Shown: positions 9,636 through 16,980 of the stretch, piece after piece
Position numbering within the stretch: position 1 is the stretch's first letter
How the letters are laid out: each line of letters opens with the position of its first letter
Assembly: GCA_035493955.1 (NCBI GenBank)
Contig: DATJHI010000028.1
Coordinates: 1 to 47,264 of the forward strand
Direction of reading: 5' to 3'
DNA length: 47,264 bases
Source of the DNA: NCED01 sp035493955
GTDB taxonomy: Bacteria > Pseudomonadota > Alphaproteobacteria > Caulobacterales > Caulobacteraceae
Program-made: the position numbers and the translations under genes
The notes under the pieces: generated by a model
What the model saw: only the letters and a program-made list of their open reading frames with translations
Database searches by the model: none
Told to the model about the DNA's origin: nothing

Positions 9636-11024
9636 ATGGCCACCCACACCCTGTTCGACGGCCGCTTGCAGATTTATCGCCGCACTGACCACGGCCCCTG
9701 GCAGGCCGCCGCCCGCGTCGGCGGCCAGCGCTTCCGCCAGACGACCGGCGAAATGGCGCTGGATCGCGCCAAGGACGTGGCCGAGGAGTGGTATCTCGAC
9801 CTTCGCGGCAAGCTGCGCACCGGCCGGCTTGAGCCGCTGGCGCCGAAGGAGAAGACTTTCGCCGAGGCCGCGGAGGCCTATCTCCGCGAGGTGCGGGTCC
9901 TCGCCGCGTCAGTCCGCAGCCCGAGCTACGTCAAGAACCTGGAGATGCGGATGAAGGCGCACGTCCTGCCGTTCTTCAAGGACAAGCCCCTCTCCACGAT
10001 CAACAAGGGCCTGGTGCAGCGCTACCGCGTCCAGCGCGCGGAGGAGACCGTCGCCAGGACCCTGGCCGACGCCCTTGCCGCCGCAGATCGGAGAGCAGCC
10101 AAGCGCCTGGATGACAAGAAGAAGCCACCGAGCCCGGATGAGCGCGCGAGAATCGTTGCGGATTGCCAGCGCGAAAAGGCTGCGGCGAAGGGCACGCCTC
10201 CGGCCCGCAGCACCATGCTCCAGGAAATCGTCATCATCCGGCAGGTGCTGAAGCATGCCGAGGGCCTGGGCTGGATTCCCTTCGTCCCCAACCTCTCCAC
10301 GCCCTACATGACCCAGGGCAAGCGCGGCCGGCGCGCCTGGTTTTCCCACGAGGAATACGACCGTCTCCATAAGGCGACCCGCCGCCGCATCACCGAGGGT
10401 AAGCGGCGCGGCTGGCAGGCCCGGTACGAGGATCTGCACGACTTCGTGCTGATCATGGCCAACACCGGCCTGCGCCCAGATGAGGCATGGGGCCTGGAGT
10501 TCCGGGACGTCTCGATCGAGGACGACTATGGCACCCGGGACACCATCCTGGTGATCGACGTGCGCGGCAAGACCGGCGTCGGCTACTGCAAGAGCATGCC
10601 CAACGCCGTCTACCCGTTCACGCAGCTACGCGGCCGTCGGGAGCAGAAACTCAAGGACGAGGGCAAATCGGCCGAGGAGATCGCCCGCGTGTTGCCGACC
10701 ATGAAGGTCTTCCCGGACTACAACCGGGACCTCTTCAACACGATCCTTGAAGAGGAGCATCTGAAGTTCGACCGCGATGGCCAGCGCCGAACGGCCTACA
10801 GCCTTCGCCACACCTACATCTCGATGCGCCTCATGGAGGGCGCGAACATCCATCAGATCGCCAACAACTGCCGCACCAGCGTGCAGATGATCGAGCAGTT
10901 CTACGCTGCCCACATCAAGGACCGCATCGACGCCTCGGCCATCAACGTCATGCGGCCGAAGGCGGCGCGGAAAGCCGCGCGAAGCGCGCCCAAGGAGGAA
11001 AGCGCGCCGCAGGCGCACCACTGA
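9636..11024 (+). CDS. int: tyrosine recombinase (element integrase)
   Basis: A 462-residue integrase predicted to insert and excise this element at tRNA-Leu. The N-terminal part has a short beta-rich segment (QAAARVGGQRFRQTTGE) as in arm-binding domains. The core-binding helices cover roughly 70-200. The catalytic domain shows R280 in NTGLRPDEAWGLE, R391 in YSLRHTYISMRL (Tyr in place of the usual first His of HxxR, a common variant) and nucleophile Y423 in IEQFYAAH. The basic tail is KAARKAARSAPK. It lies 127 bp inside the left core and reads inward. The tRNA-Leu replacement follows 41 bp after its stop. Confidence 0.93.
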   Translation: MATHTLFDGRLQIYRRTDHGPWQAAARVGGQRFRQTTGEMALDRAKDVAEEWYLDLRGKLRTGRLEPLAPKEKTFAEAAEAYLREVRVLAASVRSPSYVKNLEMRMKAHVLPFFKDKPLSTINKGLVQRYRVQRAEETVARTLADALAAADRRAAKRLDDKKKPPSPDERARIVADCQREKAAAKGTPPARSTMLQEIVIIRQVLKHAEGLGWIPFVPNLSTPYMTQGKRGRRAWFSHEEYDRLHKATRRRITEGKRRGWQARYEDLHDFVLIMANTGLRPDEAWGLEFRDVSIEDDYGTRDTILVIDVRGKTGVGYCKSMPNAVYPFTQLRGRREQKLKDEGKSAEEIARVLPTMKVFPDYNRDLFNTILEEEHLKFDRDGQRRTAYSLRHTYISMRLMEGANIHQIANNCRTSVQMIEQFYAAHIKDRIDASAINVMRPKAARKAARSAPKEESAPQAHH

Positions 11025-11026
11025 CC

Positions 11027-11054
11027 TTGTTGCCGACGGTGCCGCCGATATACA
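11027..11054 (+). promoter_or_regulatory. candidate promoter of the element-borne tRNA-Leu
   Basis: TTGTTG (11027-11032) and TATACA (11049-11054) are separated by 16 bp and end 11 bp before the tRNA's first base. This fits a housekeeping-sigma promoter driving the tRNA independently of the integrase gene, whose stop codon is immediately upstream. Confidence 0.55.
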
Positions 11055-11065
11055 CGTCGCCCATT

Positions 11066-11149
11066 GCGGGCGTGGCGGAATTGGTAGACGCACTTGGTTT
11101 AGGTCCAAGCGCCAAAAGCGTGGGGGTTCGAGTCCCTCCGCCCGCACCA
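11066..11149 (+). tRNA. tRNA-Leu(UAG), element-borne
   Basis: A complete 84-nt class II tRNA with encoded CCA. Acceptor GCGGGCG pairs with CGCCCGC. The D-arm contains TTGGTAGAC, the anticodon stem is CTTGG/CCAAG, the loop TTTAGGT has anticodon TAG, and the long variable arm and T-loop TTCGAGT are intact. Relative to the interrupted chromosomal tRNA-Leu(UAG) it keeps the acceptor and anticodon loop but differs in the anticodon stem, variable arm and T-stem. It therefore did not arise by recent duplication of the host copy. It probably supplies CUA decoding lost when the element split the host gene. Confidence 0.95.
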
Positions 11150-11159
11150 CTCCCGCGAC

Positions 11160-11217
11160 GCCGAACGGCGGCGCCAGATCGCGCCGAACGGCGCACCAAA
11201 CGACGAGCCGAACGGCG
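11160..11217. repeat. three GCCGAACGGCG repeats downstream of tRNA-Leu
   Basis: GCCGAACGGCG occurs at 11160-11170, 11183-11193 and 11207-11217, spaced 23 and 24 bp, close to two helical turns. Each is a small palindrome (GCCG-AA-CGGC). They begin 10 bp after the tRNA. The regular spacing suggests sites for a dimeric DNA-binding protein on one face of the helix, or structured RNA helping to terminate the tRNA transcript. The rest of the 301-bp space 11150-11450 shows no gene I can support. Confidence 0.55.
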
Positions 11218-11450
11218 AGAACCAATGGCACGCTTGGCGCCCGCACGGGCGCGGCCGTCAAACGTCAAACGAACTTGCAGATATCTATGCCTCCGAAGTG
11301 TGGCTGGTCAGGCCGCGGGTGCAAATGGACGTCGCCAGGGTCGCCATGCCGCCGGCCATCTGACATGTCCGTTGACGATTCGTGCCGCACCGTCGCAACC
11401 TCCCCTGGCCGCTGCCGCCGCATCGGGTCGGTTCTTGATTGGCTTGAACG

Positions 11451-12539
11451 ATGCCTGAAGCAGAATGGAGGCCCGGAAGCTTTACAAAGAACTTCAGTTG
11501 GGGGCCTCCCCGAGGTGGCCTCGTTCGTCTCCATGAGACCCTTCGATTGGGCTTCGGCGACGAAATCGAAGACGTCCGCCGAGATGTCTTTCGTCAACGT
11601 GTCGCCGATGGCGGCCGCCCCGACTACATCCCGATCAACTTCTTTCTGTTCAACAAGACCGTCCGCGGCGTCGATTACGTGGTCGCAGACGAACTCGTCT
11701 TTCAAGCCCTGACTGCCAAGCATTCGCCCCGTTTTGATAAGCTGGCGTTGTTCGCGTTCAATTTCAGCTACGCGGGTCGATGGGCCAGAGCACGGCAGGA
11801 GCAGCGACGCCCTGCAATTTGGGCCTATCATTACATCAGAGATCGTGTGGCGGCAGAATTCAAATGGGACATCAGCCAAGTCAACGCGGACGATATCGAG
11901 GCGTTTGTTAGTTCAGATCCTCGCTACCGAGCACAAGGTGCTCGTAAGCTTGCCACCAATCTCAACTACCTCTACGAGATCGGCCGGCTACGCGACCTTG
12001 CCAGTGGCCGAGTCGACCGATGGTGGGTGGATGCTCTCTTTCTAGCGCTCGATCGCCTCATCGAAGATCGGAGTCTGGAGGGCGCACGGCCATCGGAAGG
12101 CCAGTTCGCAAGCCTTCTTTCCCAGTCAGGCTTCGCGGATATTGCCGGGCGTCGTAGTCTGGAGAAGGACCTCGCCACGCGCCATCTCATTCACCTCTAT
12201 AGGGAGTGCGGGGCGCGCGATCGGTTTTCCCAGGAATACGTAAAGGAACGCACGGAGCTGAAGCTGCCCGATCTTCAGTGGTACATTGCGAACGACACTC
12301 GTCCCCAAGGCGCTGTTCATCCAACCAATCCCAACATCCTAAAAAGCATACCTCGTGCTTGCGCGATGCTGGCCACCTATGCCGGCTTCGAGGTCATAGA
12401 CGCCGAGGAGTTGGAAAGTTTCGACGCTGAGGATTTCATTCGGCGCCACACACAGTTGGCCCTTGAGAAACTTCGAGATCAGCAGGTCCAGCCGACCCTC
12501 ACCGCCGAGGAGCTGATGAAGATCACCAGGGATCGATGA
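11451..12539 (+). CDS. unrecognised 362-aa protein coupled to a PIN nuclease
   Basis: I do not recognise this family. The protein is soluble, rich in aromatic residues and predicted largely helical, with no signal peptide or membrane helix. The stretches FLFNKTVRGVDYVVADELVF, LALFAFNFSYAG and KLATNLNYLYEIGRL look structured and conserved in style. RWWVDALFLALDRLIEDRSL is a long amphipathic helix. No Walker, helix-turn-helix or nuclease motif is evident. Its stop overlaps the start of the PIN gene (ATGA), so the two are almost certainly translated together. At 362 residues it is much larger than a typical VapB antitoxin. Base composition is lower in GC than the flanking chromosome. Confidence 0.75.
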   Translation: MPEAEWRPGSFTKNFSWGPPRGGLVRLHETLRLGFGDEIEDVRRDVFRQRVADGGRPDYIPINFFLFNKTVRGVDYVVADELVFQALTAKHSPRFDKLALFAFNFSYAGRWARARQEQRRPAIWAYHYIRDRVAAEFKWDISQVNADDIEAFVSSDPRYRAQGARKLATNLNYLYEIGRLRDLASGRVDRWWVDALFLALDRLIEDRSLEGARPSEGQFASLLSQSGFADIAGRRSLEKDLATRHLIHLYRECGARDRFSQEYVKERTELKLPDLQWYIANDTRPQGAVHPTNPNILKSIPRACAMLATYAGFEVIDAEELESFDAEDFIRRHTQLALEKLRDQQVQPTLTAEELMKITRDR

Positions 12540-12937
12540 CAACGTTTCTCGACACAAATGTTCTGATTGCACTGCTCAACGATCGCGAGCCGCATCACGT
12601 GTGGTCCGTTGAGCAACTGAAGGCCTGCAAGCTAAACGGCCCGGCCTTGATCTCCGACATCGTTTATTGCGAATTTTCCGTCGGCATGGCGACCCAAGCC
12701 CACGTCGATGCGGCGGTAGCGAGGTTCGCCTTAGAGCGAATGCCGAGCGACGACGCCGTGCTGTTTCGAGCCGGTGCGGCGTTTAAGCAATACAAGGCGC
12801 AGAAGGGTCAAAAGACAAATGTGCTCCCGGACTTTTTAATCGGAGCCATTGCTGAGGTGAGCGGCGCCCCGCTTGTCACCGCCAATCCCAAGGATTTCAC
12901 GGGATACTTCCCGAATATCCAGATCATTGCGCCCTGA
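12536..12937 (+). CDS. PIN-domain ribonuclease (VapC-like)
   Basis: A 133-residue single PIN domain, a metal-dependent ribonuclease fold. The acidic active-site set is visible: D6 in FLDTNVLIALL, E46 in IVYCEFSVG, D99 in VLPDFLIGAIAE, and D120 in LVTANPKDFTGYF. The C-terminal strand NIQIIAP is typical. The start overlaps the stop of the 362-aa gene by four bases (ATGA). A free VapC toxin normally sits behind a small VapB-like antitoxin; here the upstream partner is a large unrelated protein. The gene may act in a toxin-antitoxin pair or in an abortive-infection-like module. Confidence 0.88.
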   Translation: MTTFLDTNVLIALLNDREPHHVWSVEQLKACKLNGPALISDIVYCEFSVGMATQAHVDAAVARFALERMPSDDAVLFRAGAAFKQYKAQKGQKTNVLPDFLIGAIAEVSGAPLVTANPKDFTGYFPNIQIIAP

Positions 12938-12960
12938 CATCTGCCGCCGCGGAGCCGGTC

Positions 12961-13680
12961 TTGGACCCACACCTGGAAGGCGTTGCCGAGCACATGAAGG
13001 GATTGGGCTTGGGCGCCTTGGCGCATGCCAATTGGCACGCCACGACCATGAGCATGGAGAACCAATGGTGGAGCGAACTCTCGGTCCTCCAGGCCGCACA
13101 CGCAGGTGAGATCCTTATCAAGGCGCGTATTGCCGTTGAGCACCCTCTCTTGATCTTCGATCAAATGCCGAAGGCGTCGCCGGCCGAGGCTCTGAGCCTG
13201 ACGCATTTGGTTGAAGCCGGTCGAACCTTTCAGTTCGTTGATCTGCCCGACCGCCTATGGGCCACAACAGGCATCCGACTCCCGGACGTAGAGCGCTATC
13301 GCCGCTTTGGGCGGCTCCGAAACGCAATTCAGCACTTCACAGTCCCGCCGACGGTAGACGTCGGAGAGGAGGCTCTACGCTTTATCTATGAAGTCATCGA
13401 CCCATTCATCAATGAATGCTGGGGGCTCTTCGCGATCGACATCACTGAAGAATATGACTCCCTGATGTATGCCATGGAGGTGCTTATTCATCGGGAGATC
13501 CCGTTCTTGGTGTCCAAGGACGCCCTTGAGGACTTCTCGGACGTGAGGATCACATGGACCGAAATATCGGCACCCTATCTGATCGAACTTCACCGGCGCC
13601 TTGAGGCAGCGCGTGGTGCCTTTGGGGGTCCAGACACGTATGCTGAGTTGACGCGAATCGTGCTTGCATGCAAACAATGA
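12961..13680 (+). CDS. HEPN-motif protein downstream of PIN gene
   Basis: A 239-residue protein starting at TTG 12961 (GGAG about 8 bp upstream); ATG 12994 is an alternative. It contains FGRLRNAIQHF, which matches the HEPN ribonuclease signature R-N-x3-H (R120 to H125 from the TTG). This is preceded by the helical segment HAGEILIKARIAVEHPLLIF, a pattern common in HEPN-fold families. The gene lies 23 bp after the PIN gene on the same strand and probably in the same transcript. HEPN proteins are often RNases or RNA-binding partners in defence and toxin systems. The family call is motif-based, and the second half of the protein is not recognised. Confidence 0.6.
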   Translation: MDPHLEGVAEHMKGLGLGALAHANWHATTMSMENQWWSELSVLQAAHAGEILIKARIAVEHPLLIFDQMPKASPAEALSLTHLVEAGRTFQFVDLPDRLWATTGIRLPDVERYRRFGRLRNAIQHFTVPPTVDVGEEALRFIYEVIDPFINECWGLFAIDITEEYDSLMYAMEVLIHREIPFLVSKDALEDFSDVRITWTEISAPYLIELHRRLEAARGAFGGPDTYAELTRIVLACKQ

Positions 13681-13684
13681 CGGC

Positions 13685-13894
13685 ATGGTTGCCGCCAAGC
13701 ATGCAACGCGACGTGTTCAGCCCGCTGCGCTGGACCTTGACGCGAAAGAGCCTTTGCAGATCCGCATTCCGGTCCGGGTGAAGCGGGCCTTCAAAGCGCA
13801 TGCAGCTCTGCGCGGCTTAGAGCCGAATGAGCTTTTCGTCGAAGTGTGGGGCCAATATGAAAGCACGATCGCCGGTCGCTCCGATGAAGGGTGA
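13685..13894 (+). CDS. small RHH-like protein upstream of the methyltransferase
   Basis: A protein of about 69 residues from ATG 13685; an in-frame start at 13664 also exists. LQIRIPVRVKRAFKAHAAL followed by RGLEPNELFVEVW resembles a ribbon-helix-helix DNA-binding unit (a strand, then two helices). It starts 4 bp after the HEPN-motif gene and its end overlaps the methyltransferase start region. It may regulate the restriction-modification genes or the preceding PIN/HEPN genes. The assignment rests on the short motif only. Confidence 0.5.
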   Translation: MVAAKHATRRVQPAALDLDAKEPLQIRIPVRVKRAFKAHAALRGLEPNELFVEVWGQYESTIAGRSDEG

Positions 13895-14552
13895 CTCCGT
13901 AGCGGGCCAGGTCGCGTCTGATGCGGCTGCCGAATTCCGCTCGGACATTGGCGCGAAGCGTTTCGCTACGGTGCTTGCAGATCCGCCGTGGCAGTTCATC
14001 AATCGGACCGGAAAGGTCGCGCCCGAACACCGCCGGCTAAACCGCTACGGGACAATGTCGCTCAGGGAAATCTGCGCGCTCCCGGTCGCCGAGGTCCTAC
14101 AGCCGACCGCCCACCTTTACCTTTGGGTTCCAAACGCGCTCCTCCCCGATGGCCTTGAAGTCATGAAGGCATGGGGCTTCGAGTACAAAGCGAACATCGT
14201 CTGGCACAAACTCCGGAAGGACGGCGGCTCCGACGGCCGGGGGGTCGGGTTCTATTTTCGGAACGTCACAGAGATTTTGCTCTTCGGTGTGCGCGGCAAG
14301 AATGCTCGAACGCTCGACCCAGGACGCACACAGGTCAATTACATCGGCACGCGCAAGCGTGAACACAGCCGTAAGCCCGACGAACAATACCCGCTCATTG
14401 AGGCTTGCAGCCCGGGACCTCGGTTGGAGATGTTCTCTCGGGGTGTTCGCAAAGGCTGGACGGTTTGGGGCAATCAAGCCGACGACAATTATGAGCCCAC
14501 CTGGGACACCTACGCGTACAATAGCCGCCTAAAGGTCGCCGCTGGGGGCTAG
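13857..14552 (+). CDS. MT-A70 family adenine methyltransferase
   Basis: A putative N6-adenine DNA methyltransferase of 231 residues with the diagnostic DPPW catalytic motif at about residue 42 (TVLADPPWQF). Further MT-A70 features are RRLNRYGTMSLREI, HLYLWVPNALL and the segment ending GRGVGFYFRNVTEILLFG, followed by RKPDEQYPLIEACSPGPRLEMFSR. The start at 13857 is preceded by GTGGGG; ATG 13884 is an alternative and neither is decisive. It converges on a BglII-like endonuclease gene, with both TAG stops sharing one CTAG. The pair is probably a type II restriction-modification system in which this enzyme protects the site. Confidence 0.88.
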   Translation: MKARSPVAPMKGDSVAGQVASDAAAEFRSDIGAKRFATVLADPPWQFINRTGKVAPEHRRLNRYGTMSLREICALPVAEVLQPTAHLYLWVPNALLPDGLEVMKAWGFEYKANIVWHKLRKDGGSDGRGVGFYFRNVTEILLFGVRGKNARTLDPGRTQVNYIGTRKREHSRKPDEQYPLIEACSPGPRLEMFSRGVRKGWTVWGNQADDNYEPTWDTYAYNSRLKVAAGG

Positions 14553-15403
14553 GCGACCGCGGCGTCGTCCCCTTCTGCAATGGCCTGCACATCCAGTGCC
14601 TCGCCAAATGTCACGATAGAGCTTGGCAGCCCGATCAGCAGCAACGGGCACGGATTGCCGACACCCCGGTGGACGCGATCCTCCAGCTTTCGCCAATGGG
14701 TAGTCGCCGCTCCATATTTGTCCTGGACAAAGCTCTGCGACCAAGCATCGGCAAACGCGGCGGAGCCGGATCGCATGCGCCGCGCGACGTCAGCCTGCTG
14801 ACGTGGTGTCGGATTGAGACCTAGCGCTCTCAGATCATCGGTCGCGAGCAGATTGCGCTCTACAGCGAACCGCCGGACTGAGGACACAAGCTCGTTTTGG
14901 AGTGACTCGCCGCGGGTGATGATTACGCCAACGCTTATTGCCCCTTCGGCGTGCAATCGTTTGAAATTCTCAAGATCGCGATCAAAGAACGGATCCTTGT
15001 TGTTCCACTCGATTTCCAGCGCGATCACGCCGCGCTCGAATTCCCGGACGTGATCGACTTCGTGGGAGATCGACTCGCGCGCGATGCCATTAATGCGCTT
15101 CTCGATCGTAAAGTTGACCTTTCGCCAGCCCAACTCGGCAAGCGCCCGCCGCAGCCGCTGCGTGCCCTTGGCTTCGCCTCCACCCGATCCGACAATCTCT
15201 TCGACCGGAATGGACATCGCCAACAGCGCATCGCCCAACCCCGCTAGGGCGTCTGGAAAATCGACGCCCAGGATCGCCTTGGCGTGGCTATGGAATTCCA
15301 CCTGGAATCCACGCTGTTGTAGAGCTTCGAACATGCGCCGCACGTTAGCCGCGACGAGCGGCCGAATCCAACTGCAGCTGGACGTTGATTTTTTGCCTGC
15401 CAC
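14549..15403 (-). CDS. BglII/BstYI-like type II restriction endonuclease
   Basis: A 284-residue protein whose central region HEVDHVREFERGVIALEIEW followed by NNKDPFFDRDLENF matches the BglII/BstYI endonuclease family as I know it. Likely metal-binding acids are D117, E130 and E132. The following AISVGVIITRGESLQ is also family-typical. The start is GTG 15403; no ATG is available nearby. It is convergent with the MT-A70 gene, and the two coding regions overlap by exactly the four bases CTAG. The recognition sequence cannot be deduced; GATC-containing sites are typical of the family. Confidence 0.8.
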   Translation of the reverse strand: MAGKKSTSSCSWIRPLVAANVRRMFEALQQRGFQVEFHSHAKAILGVDFPDALAGLGDALLAMSIPVEEIVGSGGGEAKGTQRLRRALAELGWRKVNFTIEKRINGIARESISHEVDHVREFERGVIALEIEWNNKDPFFDRDLENFKRLHAEGAISVGVIITRGESLQNELVSSVRRFAVERNLLATDDLRALGLNPTPRQQADVARRMRSGSAAFADAWSQSFVQDKYGAATTHWRKLEDRVHRGVGNPCPLLLIGLPSSIVTFGEALDVQAIAEGDDAAVA

Positions 15404-15465
15404 ACCGGATGCTCACGGCGACGGTTGCAGGTCCGCTTCACCTTCCCGTCCAACGCCATGGGGGG

Positions 15466-16974
15466 ATGATGGCAGACGGTATTCCAGGGGGTTCTGCGCA
15501 GTCCGTCCCTGTCCTACGGTTTAAACAATGGCTGGACATTTGGGACGCTTACAACTTCGACAGCGGCGCCCACGGGCGCAAGCCCGAGCCCTACATCTAT
15601 TTGTTTTCAATGAGCGCCGCTCAGCTGCGAACCCTGTGCGACGTCTATCGCCGTGAGCGTACTGTCGACGGCGCTGAAGGCATTCAGCGCCGGCGCGACG
15701 AGAGTCGCACTGGCAAGATTCTCCGCTACGTGCGCTACGGCTATCCCTATGGCGACCTTAAGCCCGCGCAGCAGACGCCCGACAAAGAACGGCTTCGCAA
15801 GCCTGGCTGGCTGCCGACGGCGATTGTCGTCAATATTCTGGTCGAGGGCGACAGGCGGCGGGGTCGGCAAGTCGACCCGGCGCACCTAGTTGGTGTTAGA
15901 AGCACCGAGGGCAATTGGGCGCTCGTGCTGCCAGCCGAAACCCCATCGAGGGGGGCGTTGGCCCCTTTGGAGGTCATCGACGGCCAACATCGGCTGTGGG
16001 CGTTCGATGACAACGATGATGGCTATCGCATCCCCGATGACTTCGAACTTCCTGTCGTGGCGTATCACGGCCTCGATGTTGCCTGGCAGGCCTACCTCTT
16101 TTGGTCGATCAACGTTTCGCCGAAGAAAATCAACCCGAGCCACGCCTTTGATCTCTACCCCCTTCTGCGAACGCAGGACTGGCTAGAGTCGGCCGGCGAA
16201 CTGAACGTCTATCGTGAGGCGCGCGCCCAAGAACTCACGGAGATCCTCTATACGCACCCTGCCAGTCCTTGGAAGGACCGCATCAACATGCTGGGTCAGC
16301 CCGATGGCCCGCCGGTGCGGCAGGTGGCTTGGGTCCGCGGCCTCATCGCAACCTTTCTGTCTACGGGGCGTGGTCTGGGCGCTCCAGGGCTATTCCAAAC
16401 CAACCTGGTTGAAACCGGGGAACCTTTGGAATGGACTCGGCCCCAACAGGCGGCTTTCCTGATTCAGTTGTGGCGCGACGTGTGGGACGCCGTCGCAGCT
16501 CAATCCAAACGTCACCATTGGACCCGCGCCTTTGGGGATCCCGAGCGCGCTCTAACCTCCAAAACCTCCCTGTTGAACCAGGACATGGGCGTCCGCGCCG
16601 TGCTCGGCGCCTACAATGACATCTTCTATTTGAAGGCGGAGGAGTGGCGGCTGAACGACTGGCGCGATCCCGATGCGGGAGCCGACCGCGGGCTCGAGAG
16701 TGAGGTTACCACTGCGCTCACCACCATCGCGACGGCGCGTTTCCGGCCCCAGATGGTCGAGGTTGCCCAAGGTATCGCCGCTTTCGATTGGCGATCGCTT
16801 GAAGGTCCCGGAGTACGCGACGACGAGAATCTGACCCTTCAAAAGCGCTCTTACCGCGGCAGCGGCGGCTACACCGTCCTAAAGGCCGATGTCCTTCAGT
16901 GCATTGGTGAGGATGACAATCCCACCAACTACGGGGCCAGCGCCGCGCGGTCCGTCCGCGGCCGTCAGAGCTGA
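15466..16974 (+). CDS. DGQHR-domain protein
   Basis: A 502-residue protein with the DGQHR motif at 172-176 (PLEVIDGQHRLWAF), the hallmark of the DndB/DpdB-like superfamily related to ParB-type folds. It is followed by AYLFWSINVSPKKINPSHAF, also characteristic of the family. DGQHR proteins occur with DNA phosphorothioate (Dnd) and 7-deazaguanine (Dpd) modification systems, but no dndACDE, dndFGH or dpdA homologue is in this window. ATG 15466 and 15469 both follow a G-run. The gene diverges from the endonuclease gene across about 60 bp and is followed after 6 bp by a 435-aa partner. Its role is unknown here. Confidence 0.75.
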   Translation: MMADGIPGGSAQSVPVLRFKQWLDIWDAYNFDSGAHGRKPEPYIYLFSMSAAQLRTLCDVYRRERTVDGAEGIQRRRDESRTGKILRYVRYGYPYGDLKPAQQTPDKERLRKPGWLPTAIVVNILVEGDRRRGRQVDPAHLVGVRSTEGNWALVLPAETPSRGALAPLEVIDGQHRLWAFDDNDDGYRIPDDFELPVVAYHGLDVAWQAYLFWSINVSPKKINPSHAFDLYPLLRTQDWLESAGELNVYREARAQELTEILYTHPASPWKDRINMLGQPDGPPVRQVAWVRGLIATFLSTGRGLGAPGLFQTNLVETGEPLEWTRPQQAAFLIQLWRDVWDAVAAQSKRHHWTRAFGDPERALTSKTSLLNQDMGVRAVLGAYNDIFYLKAEEWRLNDWRDPDAGADRGLESEVTTALTTIATARFRPQMVEVAQGIAAFDWRSLEGPGVRDDENLTLQKRSYRGSGGYTVLKADVLQCIGEDDNPTNYGASAARSVRGRQS

Positions 16975-16980
16975 AATCGC

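Noticed and set aside
13685..13894. Antitoxin of the PIN/HEPN genes
   Set aside because: The RHH-like gene is close, but lies downstream of the HEPN gene and overlaps the methyltransferase start region; a role in restriction control is at least as likely, so I did not name it an antitoxin.
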